From Bolinopsis microptera (lineage: Eukaryota > Ctenophora > Tentaculata > Lobata > Bolinopsidae): a stretch of 64,000 bases of DNA. This document shows, one piece after another, positions 11,704 to 23,700 of this stretch. Within the stretch, counting starts at the first letter, position 1, and every line of letters starts with the position of its first letter. The DNA lies in assembly GCF_026151205.1 (NCBI RefSeq), contig NC_087084.1:5139538-5203537 (forward strand). The letters run 5' to 3'. A model generated the notes under the pieces. The model was not told the DNA's origin. It saw nothing but the letters and a program-made list of their open reading frames with translations, and ran no database searches. The position numbers and the translations under genes were made by a program.

Positions 11704-14700
11704 TCAATGAGTCAAAAAGTGGTGTAGGTTCTGGATGCCTCTAGAGATGAGGTCCTTCGTGAGGATGATGGAGACCCCACTGTTAGGACCTGGAACCACT
11801 CCACACCAGTCTCTAGCCTGTCTCTTCTTTCTAGCTGGTTCCTCGGTGGCAGGGATGTGGATAAAGGGAGGTGTGACTATTTGTGTGGTGTTTGGTACTC
11901 CTGTCAGTTCTATAACTGCGGGTGTAGAGATAACAGCACAGCTAGGTCCCCCTGTTATTACTGATGGGTTAAAGTCCACTTTCAGTTCTCCTCCTGATTG
12001 CAATGGCATCGAAAAGTCCTGGTTGAACATTGCATTGTCGAAGTTAGCTGCAGCTTCACCCACCACTTCATTCACTTTCTCGCGAATAGATCTCTCCAAA
12101 TCTCTCTTCAGATCCTTTTCAAAGATCCACACAATGAAGTTAAGAAGCCAGGCGTACCAGGAACCTGAAATGTTAATGTCGAGAGATCCCATACTCGCCC
12201 TACAAGAACCCGAGTCATGTGAGAACCCAACTTTTCCGTTCGACTTTACCCCAAGATTGACCCTGTCTGAGATACTAAACCCATTTGAGCTAACTTGAAC
12301 TCCTCCACCAAATGTCATGGAGTACCACCAGGACCTCTTGTTGTAACTCCAGCTCCCTGAGGCTCTTATAGTCCCTCGCATACTCGCGTCCACAACAAGT
12401 TGACCTGTTCCACGGAGGGTGATGGAGGGGTTGAGGGTGAGGGTGGTTACTCTCACTCCCCAGTACTTGAACGAATGGCCACTTCCACTGTCACTTCCAC
12501 TGAATGATTTTCCCTGGTGGGGTTAACAAATATTAAAATTACCTGATTGCATGACATTATGATCACAAAATTTCCTAAGACTGATTTGAATTTGTATAAT
12601 ATTTCGAATATATCAGATTAGTACAGAGAAATCCGTCTGAAAAATCGATCTGCCGACACACAAAGCTTACAAAGGATTTTTGACGTTTTTAAGTCGTTAT
12701 AGGTGTCCTTTATGGCTGACCAACTTTTCCAAACTTTTTCACGTTTTTTAAGGCCACTTTTTGCCACTTTACCACTTTTTACCACCTTTCTTGTTTGTCA
12801 AATATCTTTAGTTGCGAACATCGTAGTAGGCACGTGCCTCTGACGCGCTACTACTTGGCGGTGGAGATGCAAGACATTCTTGGCCTGGTAGCACTCTAGC
12901 TCGGAACCCAACCCAAGTAACCCAAGTAAGTAAGTAATAGCTTAAAACACGGAGAAAAGTAGTTTTTAGAAAAAAGTTATCAGATGGCATAAAACGTGGA
13001 GAAAAATGCTTTTAAAAAAACTCCGTGAATTTTTTTTTCAAGAATACTAAAATCACCAATATATGTAGTTGGAGTTCAGTAAATCTCGGCAGATTTTAAT
13101 AATCAGGAATTACTAAATCGAAATAAATAAAAGGGCTGAAACTGAAAAACGTTAACCACAGGAAATTAGAATTTTATAAAGTTATAATTAATTACAGTAC
13201 ATCCTTATCGATTTTCACAGAAACTGCACCAAAGGCACATTGAAGATCGAACTGATAGCCTGCTCTGCTACGATAATTGCATAATATGTAATAAATATTA
13301 TCATGCCTTCTTCGGGCTGTAAATGAGCCATGAGGCCAAGTAGACGTTTTCATGATAAACTATACCGGGTCTATCGAGGTATAAAGCGTTTCATATACCG
13401 CATTAAGGGCCATTTAATACAAATGTATTGTGTCGTTTATTTTTTGCCACTTTACCACTTTTTACCACCTTTCTTGTTTGTCAAATATCTTTAGTTGTGA
13501 ACATCATAGAAAGTTGCAGATTAATCGAGGGTGTTCGTATTCGCTCCTACTAAATCGCTCGCCCAAATTTTAAGAAAATTCTTGTGAAAAGGCCCTTTGG
13601 GCATGAAAGTGATCGGAATCGGTGTATTTTTGGACGCTGATTCCGACTCACCCCCCATGACGTAGGGTTAAAATGCTTCCCTGGAGAGTTATGGGCAAAA
13701 AACCGATTTGGTCACGTGACAGGCTAGTAAAATACGAATTCGATTGTTTAGGGCTCGGGTTAGGGTTAGGGTTGTGGTAAGGGTTATGGTTAGCTTCGGG
13801 GTTATGGTTAGGGTTAGGGTTGGGATAAGGGTTTATGTAAAACCGTTTTGTACGGCTGCAATACCATAAAAACCAAAGTCACGTGAAATTTTTGGGCGAG
13901 CGAATTAGTAAGAGCCGTTCGTATTATCAGAAAGAAAAAAATTTTGTAGACTATTTTTACCTCAGATAATTAATTAATTGGATAATTATCAATTAGCTAA
14001 TTAGCAAAAATAAAAAATTTTTTTATTGGCTCAAAATGATTGGAATAGCTTAAAACACGGAGAAAATTAGTTTTTAGAAAAAAATTTCCTCCAAAAGTTA
14101 TCAAATTGCATAAAACGTGGAGAAAAATGCTTTTAAAAAAACTTCGTGATTTTTTTTTCAAGAATACTAAAATCACCAGTATATTTAAAGTCACTATTGT
14201 GACTTAGGAATCCTAGAGCACATCCAGAGAATGGGGTTGGACAGCACTACGCATCTCTACATCCTAACCGAACCCCAGTTTTATCTTTTAAGTTACTTGA
14301 TTTACAGAGTAAAACTGTTCGTAGAAAGATTGTAGAAGCGATGTATATATTGAGATTAAGTCCTGAAATGAATGATCGTTCTGAGTTGAGTTATTTGTAC
14401 AAATATTTAGTCGATATTTAACTAGTAAGTAATGTATTGATAGGACTAGCTTGGATAGTAACCATGGCAACCGAGTTATCGTTGATTAAGTGCTGATTTT
14501 ATCAATAGTTTTTACACATGAATTGGGATTTCTGAACAACCAGTTTTACGTTTACTAATTAGTATAGTATCATGAGTAGTACAGGATTTAGTTGTATTAG
14601 CTTACATTTCTTCTTGTCGTATTTTTTGAAGTTTTGAATTTTTTGCAATTACATTTTTGGGTCATATTTCGTAAATTTTATTTCTCTGTTTTTGTTTTAA

Positions 14701-17700
14701 TGTTATTTTAAATTTCTTTCCGTCGTTAATTTTACACATGTTTAACAATTTTATTACAGAACTGAAGAAGACGTAGTTACGTGGAATGATTATTTCAATT
14801 CAATAAAGTTTCTAGCCTAAAGTCTGTTTCTTCATTTTGTTCGCATCTTTAAGAGTCAAAAGATAACTTCTCCAAGCAAAATCAAGTTCAAATGCGACTC
14901 ATAAATATAGCCCCCTTGAACTACTATTGTGACGGTACATTAGAACTAGACAGAAACAAAGTGTGAAGGGCCTGAACGGAACCCCTCGGTTTCAGTTCCT
15001 TGTTTAACACTGCCGTACAGCAAGGACATCCACCGGGTTCTCCAAGGATGGGCACATAGCTCACTCCACACTATGTTCTGTCAAATGTTGCTTATATACC
15101 AAGGATCTACAGGAAATATATAGTTGGAGTTCAGTAAATATTGGCAGATTTTAGTATTCAGGAATTACTAAATCGAAATAAATAAAAGGGCTGAAACTGA
15201 AAAACGTTAACCACAGGAAATTAGAGTTTTATAATTAATTACAGTACATCCTTATCGATTTTCACAGAAACTGCACCAAAGCACATTGAAGATCGAACTG
15301 ATAGCCTGCTATACTACGATAATCATTAATCGCATAATATGTAATAAATAAAACCTCTCTTAGTCTGTACCGTCGATCGTGCTATAATCTGAACTGGCCT
15401 ACCTGGATTGCCATCTACCTCTTCTTTTCCTCAATAATTCGACCGAGTTGTGCAAGAAATGTGATTTATCATAGCTCATATTGCATTTAGTGGGTGATGT
15501 AAGTACTTATCGAGCTGTATTCAACCACAATAATAATAAACGACACAATACATTTGTATTAAACATGGCCCTTAATGCGGTATATGAAACGCTCTATACC
15601 TAGTAGTAAACCCGCGATGGGGTGGCATGTGCCTCAATAAAAATATTACAATCATTTATTATTATATTTATATCAATTTAATATCATTAAATATTTCAAC
15701 AATATCAATAACGTATGGTTGATCCTTCACACTTAGTAAAATATATAAAAATAAAGTTAATCTACACTGTCACTAAAGAATAAATAATCTATATTATATA
15801 AATCAACAATATTAACTCTCCATCTTCTTGTAGTCATTTTATCAAAGCGGTAGAAATCCAAGTAATTTTAATATGCGGTGCTCAAGGAATTTCATTAAAA
15901 AATGTGTAGGCAAGATAAGCCTAAGTGTGGCAGTGAAAGTTGAAAAATAAGTTAAAATTTTGTCATACGTTGTATGACCCGCCGCGCACGAAGTGCGCGG
16001 CTCCCCCTGTATCGTCAGGACGATAAAGTGAAACGACCGTGGGTGTCACAACGTGATACAAAATAAATTGCAGTGACTGACTGTCAAATGCATTATCGCA
16101 GTTCAATTATTTGACTGCACTAACGTTTAGGATTCTTACAGCTGTTATATTTTGCTAATATTTTGTATAAAAGTTGTAAAGGACAAAGTTCTTGTCCGTC
16201 CACGAAAGGTTTTTTAGGTCAAGTTTTTGTTTTTCCAGTAATTAACGTACCTCGATAGACCCGGTATAGTTTATCACGAAAACGTCTACTTGGCCTCATG
16301 GCTCATTTACAGCTCGAAGAAGGCAAGAAAAGACCATGGATACCAAGGAAGAGCTAGGAAGTAGGAAGCAAGTGTAAATATACCTTCCAACATATACTGT
16401 GACTTGTTTTGTATTGTTCTGCATACCGCTTCATTTGCTATGCGAGATACCTCAAATCACCCCCATATATCAGGGTCAGCTAAAATCAAAAAGAGTAAGA
16501 TACGGGCAAAGGTAAGATTTAGATACGAGCGTCGGGCATGGGCAAGAGCCGCGGGGTAGCCAAGCTTCTACAAGACGGGTTATGTTTCGCCACTATTCAA
16601 GAAAGGCAGTAGATGTGAAGCTGGAAACTACAGACCTGTCACTTTGACCTCCCACGTTGTAAAAGTGTATGAAAGAGTGGTAAGGAAACATATGGTGGAG
16701 TATTTGGAAGCCAACAGTCTCTTGACCGATAAGCAGCATGGTTTCAGAGCGAATAGGAGCTGCTTGACTCAAATGCTCGGCCATTTTGACGACATCTACG
16801 AAGGGTTTACTCGTGGTGAAGATACAGATTCTATATATCTGGATTACGCTAAGGCGTTCGATAAAGTCGACTTGAACATTCTCATCCACAAGCTGAAAAA
16901 ATATGGGTTTCATGGCAAGCTCATAGAGTGGATAAAGTCCTTTCTCTTTGATCGCGAACAAGTCGTGGTGCTTAATGGAGTTCACTCGGTTATCGCAAAG
17001 GTTTTAAGTGGTGTTCCCCAGGGAAGCGTTTTGGGGCCGCTTCTCTTTATCTTGTTCATCAACGATCTAGAACAAGTAGTGGACTCATCTAGGGTGAGTT
17101 TTTTCGCCGATGATACTAGAGTCTCCAAACAGATTGGCTGTTTTGAAGACTGTCAGTTGTTACAAGAAGATATCTATAAGATTCTTGACTGGTCACGTAG
17201 CAACAACATGAAGCTTCACGAGCAGAAGTTCGAGCTGTTAAATCACCTTCATAACAGTAAGAGCTCATTCCTCGAACTACCCTTCTTTACCGAAACACTG
17301 CGTTACAAAGTATCCAGTCAGGACATACTTTATCCTGTCGAAAACGTCCGAGATCTTGGAGTTTTGGTTTCAAGTGATCTTAGCTGGTCGACACACATCG
17401 GCAACATGGTACCCAAAGCAAGGAGCACGCTATCTTGGGTATTCAGTGTGTTCAAAACTCGCGACAAGACCGTAATGACTACTCTCTACAAGTCACTAGT
17501 AAGAAGCTTACTAGAGTATTGCTGCCCACTCTGGTGCCCTACCAAGGTGACTGAAATACAGCTGATAGAGGGGGTGCAAAGAACTTTCACCAGTCGTATT
17601 GACGGTCTTCAACATCTCAACTATTGGGATAGACTCGTACAGCTTAAATTGATGTCTCTACAGCGCAGACGGGAGAGGTATATCATCCTGATGATGTGGA

Positions 17701-20700
17701 AGATTCTCCATAATGTGGTACCAAACTGCTGTGATATCAAATTCAAGGTGACCCCAAGACACGGGGATGTAGCTGTCATACCCTCATTGTCAAAGTCAAG
17801 TTCCTTACGCAACCAGTCACTGTACGACAGGTCTTTTGCCGTTCAAGGACCGAAGCTGTGGAACAAAGTGCCTCACACAGTAAAGGCTGATTCATCCTTT
17901 GACATGTTTAAGTGTAGTTTGTCGAACTTTCTTGCTTTGATACCGGACAACCCTCCGGTCGCCGGCTACAGCTGCAGTTGGTCAAACTCACTGGTCGACT
18001 ACTCGCCATCCAGGTGGTCAGATATCTGATGACCCTTCCGGCTCCACGGATGAACTCAACGAAGTAACGAAGTAAGTAAGTAAAGAAACGGTAATAATTA
18101 TGTTGGTTTGCAATCCGGATGTTGTGAAGTAAAAAGACAGATTCTTGCCCCAGGATATTTAGGGGGGCCATGATGATCAGCTCGGGATCAATGTGGGACG
18201 GATCGAAGAGCATTAAAATGAGCGAGTTGACATTTTAGGCTTTCTGATTTTCTCTTGCCTTCTTCGAGCTGTCAATGAGCCATGAGGACAAGTAGAAGTT
18301 TTCGTGATACAGTAAAACCTCTCTATAACGGCCTTTCGCGGGAGAAACGAGAAGTGTACGGTATAGTCTATAGATTTATAGAAACACCCCGATATAGAGC
18401 GTTTCATTTACCGCATTACGGGCCATATAATGTACACGTATTGTGTCTTATTGTGATAGTGTGATTGAAAAGAGCTCGATATTATTAATTACACACCCAC
18501 CAAATGCGATATGACCCATATTGCATTTGGCAGGTGATGTAATTATTATGAGCTATGATAAATCACATTTCTTGCACAACTCGGTCTAATTATTGAGGAA
18601 AAAAAGAGGTAGATGGTAATCCAGGTAGGCCGGTTCAGATTAGCACGATCGACGGTACAGACTCAGAGAGGTTTTATTTCACCCTGATTTTTTTGTGAAA
18701 ATTGGTTTCAAGATAGCAGTTGACCAACAAACTAAGACCGGTGACCGAACTTTTGAGGGGGTCCCGGACCCAAACCGCCAAACGGTGACCGCGGGGCAGC
18801 CACGCCCATATTTGGTCCAAATTAGGCTCAATTTAGCCAAATACCCTGAACATGCCCAAAATTCAGATTTTAGTAGATTTTGTAGCTAGTGGTCCCCTGA
18901 ACTTGTATATGAATTTCCATCAAGATTGGACAAAAAATGACTGAGTTATGAGCTAAAAACTATATGCCCATATTTGGGCATACGCACCTAATTTTATCGA
19001 TTAACGCACCATAAATTGATCAAATATCAATATTTTTGAATGAAACCAACTTTATATGAAAGGTAAGCCTAAACTACACATTCTCTATGATTTTCAGCTC
19101 AATATCTACCTAACTGTGGATTCTATGTTCAAATAATCGCAAAAAATTAACAAAATCGCCCATATCTCAGTTCGTGTTATTTGCAAAACTAACTTCGCTC
19201 AAAACAATAGAACTCAATAGGGTTTCAATATTTTTTCATGAAATTTTCACATTTTTATTACATGATGATTCCAATCATTTTGAACCAATAAAAATTTGTT
19301 TGCTAATTAGCTAAGTTTTCCTTCCTGATAATATGAACACCCTCGATTAATTCGCAACTTTTTACGATGTTCACAACTAAAGATATTTGACAAACAAGAA
19401 AGGTGGTAAAAAGTGGTGAAGTGGCAAAAAGTGGCCTTAAGACACGTGGAAAAGTCAAAAATCCTTTGTAAGCTTTGTGTGTTTTTAGACGGATTTCTCT
19501 GTACTAGATGTAATTTCGACTTTAATTCTAGCCAAAGCACCCCCCCCCCCGCCCTTAAGCTATTCCAATCATTTTGAACCAATAAAAAATTTTTAAATTT
19601 TTGCTAATTAGCTAATTGATAATTATCCAATTAATTGATTATCTGAGGTAAAAATTGTCTCTACAAAAGTTTACCTTCCTGATATAATGAACACCCTCGA
19701 TTAATTCGCAACTTTCTACGATATTCACAACTAAAGATATTTGACAAACAAGAAAGGTGGTAAAAAGTGGTGAAGTGGCAAAAAGTGGCCTTAAGACACG
19801 TGGAAAAGTTTGGAAAAGTTGGTCAGCCATAAAGGACACCTATTAGGACTCAAAAACGTCAAAAATTCTTTATAAGCTTTGTGTGTTTTTCAGACGGATT
19901 TCTCTGTACTAGATGTAATTTCGACTTTAATTCTAGCCAAAGCACACCCCCGCCCTTACGGGTAAACCACCCCTAAAACGTCACCTGTTTTTTGGGCCCA
20001 GATTGCCGAGTTAGGGCTAAATTTACAGGGTTCTGAAGTGTCTAGGAATAATATTTAAACCTTTTTCTAGCCTGCCAGGAAGATTTGGAAATTTGAATAT
20101 AAAATCAGGTACAATTTTTTTGACGTTGAAATGGAGTCACTTTTAAAACACCACCCCTAAAATGTCAACTCTATATGTGTGATAATTACAAAATGTACAG
20201 GAGGCCTGATTTATCTTTTGTCACTAGTACTATTTGTTTTGTCTTATTAAAACATTAAGCTACTTGAAAACATTCACTCACTAAAGGAAGTACCTCAAAA
20301 CCATAATCACCCCCTAAAATGTCACGTGCACCACCCCTAAAACGTCAGCTAAAACAGGTTGTGTAGCACTCAGAATGTTGCTCAATTATTAATTTTAACC
20401 ACTTCTGGGACAAATATAACCTATTTCTGAGAGGTGTCGACCAGAATTTCTCTCTCTGTTGAAAAAAAATGGTGGAATTTAGTCAATTTACTTTTTGTGA
20501 CATTTTGGGGACTTTTTTTTGAATACCCAGAACTTACGGCAAAACAGTAACTCAGTCAACAAAATTTACACCTGTAGTTAGATTATCTAGTTATAAACTA
20601 ACAATTGGCAGAAAAGAAATGGATTCAATGTGATTTTAACCTAGTGCAAATTGCATGTTTTAATTGCATTTTTTGGGATTTTTAACATCATCCTGCATTT

Positions 20701-23700
20701 TGGCAATTTTAGTGACCTGTAGTTAACTAAGCCAACCCAGTAATCGATCTGACCTTCTCTATAGACTAGATTTGACTGCTTTTAGCAAAATTGAATGTCA
20801 AAAACTACGGTTTTTGGTACTTACTAGTTCATGGTAAACCTATGATATGCCCCCTAAAATGTCATTTTTTTCTCCCCTAAAATGTCAAATTTGTATTTTG
20901 TTCGCATGGTGTGCGATAATAGCTCTTGTTTTGGCACTTGTTAATTATTAACATCAACTATTAACGAAATGTGAGTATGCATTGCATCTTAGGAAAAGCC
21001 TGAGTAATTTGATCAGGTTAAAACTTAAAATGACATTTTAGGGGGGATAATTAGACATTTTAGGGGATGTTTATTGCGATTAATAAAATAAAACTAATTC
21101 CTTGAGCTACCAAAGCTTTCCAATATTACCATTAGATGCTAAATATGATGTTTAATAGGCTGGTACCTCCATTTTATGGTGCCTCCATAGTCTCAAAGCC
21201 AGAATATGATAAAATGACATTTTAGGGGGCGGCCAGGTGACATTTTAGGGGAGGGTAGTAATATTGAGTAATGTATAACTTTCCATATCTCCAGTCATAT
21301 GTACAAAGTTGCTAAAATATGTAAATATCACTATCCTAGACCAAAACTGAGTTAATATTAATGAATTCCAGAGTTATAAAATTGTGCGCTTTTTTTCAAA
21401 AGTAAAAAATTCGTACAAAGTGAAAAAAATGCCCTTATGGCATCATTTAGATTCAATTTCAGGATGTGGCAGGGTCTGAATGATATTTTTTTATGTTTAG
21501 GAGTTACAAATGATTAGGTAAGATACTTTCTAAGAAGATGGGATCCAATCAATCAAGAGTGGCGTTTTAGGGGTGGGTGACATTTTAGGGGCGGTTTACC
21601 CGTAAGCTATTCCAATCATTTTGAACCAATAAAAAAATTTCAAATTTTTGCTAATTAGCTAATTGATAATTATCCAATTAATTGATTATCTGAGGTAAAA
21701 ATTGTCTGTACAAAAGTTTTCCTTCTTGATAATATGAACACCCTCGATTAATTCGCAACTTTCTACGATGTTCACAACTAAAGATATTTGACAAACAAGA
21801 AAGGTGGTAAAAAGTGGTGAAGTTGCAAAAAGTGGCCTTAAGACACGTGGAAAAGTCAAAAATCCTTTGTAAGCTTTGTGTGTTTTTAGACGGATTTCTC
21901 TGTACTAGATGTAATTTCGACTTTAATTCTAGCCAAAGCACACCCCCCCCCCCGCCCTTAAGCTATTCCAATCATTTTGAACCAATAAAAAAAATTTAAA
22001 TTTTTGCTAATTAGCTAATTGATAATTATCCAATTAATTGATTATCTGAGGTAAAAATTGTCTCTACAAAAGTTTTCCTTCCTGATAATATGAACACCCT
22101 CGATTAATTCGCAACTTTCTACGATGTTCACAACTAAAGATATTTGACAAACAAGAAAGGTGGTAAAAAGTGGTGAAGTGGCAAAAAGTGGCCTTAAGAC
22201 ACGTGGAAAAGTCAAAAATCCTTTGTAAGCTTTGTGTGTTTTTCAGACGGATTTCTCTGTACTAGATGTAATTTCGACTTTAATTCTAGCCAAAGCACCC
22301 CCCCCCCCCCGCCCTTAAGCTATTCCAATCATTTTGAACCAATAAAAAAATTTTGCTAATTAGCTAATTGATAATTATCCAATTAATTGATTATCTGAGG
22401 TAAAAATTGTCTCTACAAAAGTTTTCCTTCCTGATAATATGAACACCCTCGATTAATTCGCAACTTTCTACGATGTTCACAACTAAAGATATTTGACAAA
22501 CAAGAAAGGTGGTAAAAAGTGGTGAAGTGGCAAAAAGTGGCCTTAAGACACGTGAAAAAGTTTGGAAAAGTTGGTCAGCCATAAAGGACACCTATTAGGA
22601 CTCAAAAACGTCGAAAATTCTTTGTAAGCTTTGTGTGTTTTTCAGACGGATTTCTCTGTACTAGATGTAATTTCGACTTTAATTCTAGCCAAAGCACACC
22701 CCCCCCCCCGCTCTTAAGCTATTCCAATCATTTTGAACCAATAAAAAAATTTCAAATTTTTGCTAATTAGCTAATTGATAATTATCCAATTAATTGATTA
22801 TCTGAGGTAAAAATTGTCTCTAAAAAGTTTTCCTTCCTGATAATATGAACACCCTCGATTAATTCGCAACTTTCTACGATGTTCACAACTAAAGATATTT
22901 GACAAACAAGAAAGGTGGTAAAAAGTGGTGAAGTGGCAAAAAGTGGCCTTAAGACACGTGGAAAAGTCAAAAATTCTTTGTAAGCTTTGTGTGTTTTTCA
23001 GACGGATTTCTCTGTACTAGATGTAATTTCGACTTTAATTCTAGCCAAAGCACACCCCCCCCCCCCCGCCCTTAAGCTATTCCAATCATTTTGAACCAAT
23101 AAAAAATTTTCAAATTTTTGCTAATTAGCTAATTGATAATTATCCAATTAATTGATTATCTGAGGTAAACATTTTCTCTATAAAAGTTTTCCTTCCTGAT
23201 AATATGAACACCCTCGATTAATTCGCAACTTTCTACGATGTTCACAACTAAAGATATTTGACAAACAAGAAAGGTGGTAAAAAGTGGTGAAGTGGCAAAA
23301 AGTGGCCTTAAGACACGTGGAAAAGTCAAAAATCCTTTGTAAGCTTTGTGTGTTTTTAGACGGATTTCTCTGTACTAGATGTAATTTCGACTTTAATTCT
23401 AGCCAAAGCACACCCCCCCCCCCCCCCGCCCTTAAGCTATTCCAATCATTTTGAACCAATAAAAAAATTTTAAATTTTTGCTAATTAGCTAATTGATAAT
23501 TATCCAATTAATTGATTATCTGAGGTAAACATTTTCTCTACAAAAGTTTTCCTTCCTGATAATATGAACACCCTCGATTAATTCGCAACTTTCTACGATG
23601 TTCACAACTAAAGATATTTGACAAACAAGAAAGGTGGTAAAAAGTGGTGAAGTGGCAAAAAGTGGCCTTAAGACACGTGGAAAAGTTTTGAAAAGTTGGT

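Larger units (their letters stand above)
12655..14050 (-). repeat. Inverted, fragmented copies of the 19-24 kb satellite unit
   Basis: 12655-12833 and 13441-13533 carry the satellite core in reverse (TTTTTACCACCTTTCTTGTT, then TGTCAAATATCTTTAG). 13917-14048 carries the rest of a unit (ACCTCAGATAATTAATTAAT through ATTGGAATAGCTT). One copy is split by the MITE at 13542-13916. The other passes into an unrelated segment (about 12834-12935) ending in (AAGT)n, probably a LINE 3' tail. Confidence 0.75.

Noticed and set aside
13741-13830. True telomere
   Set aside because: The GGGTTAGGG repeats are degenerate, short, and lie inside a MITE with target duplications.
14921-15058. tRNA-derived SINE or spliced-leader gene
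   Set aside because: No clear A and B boxes or donor-plus-hairpin arrangement; left as an unclassified dispersed repeat.
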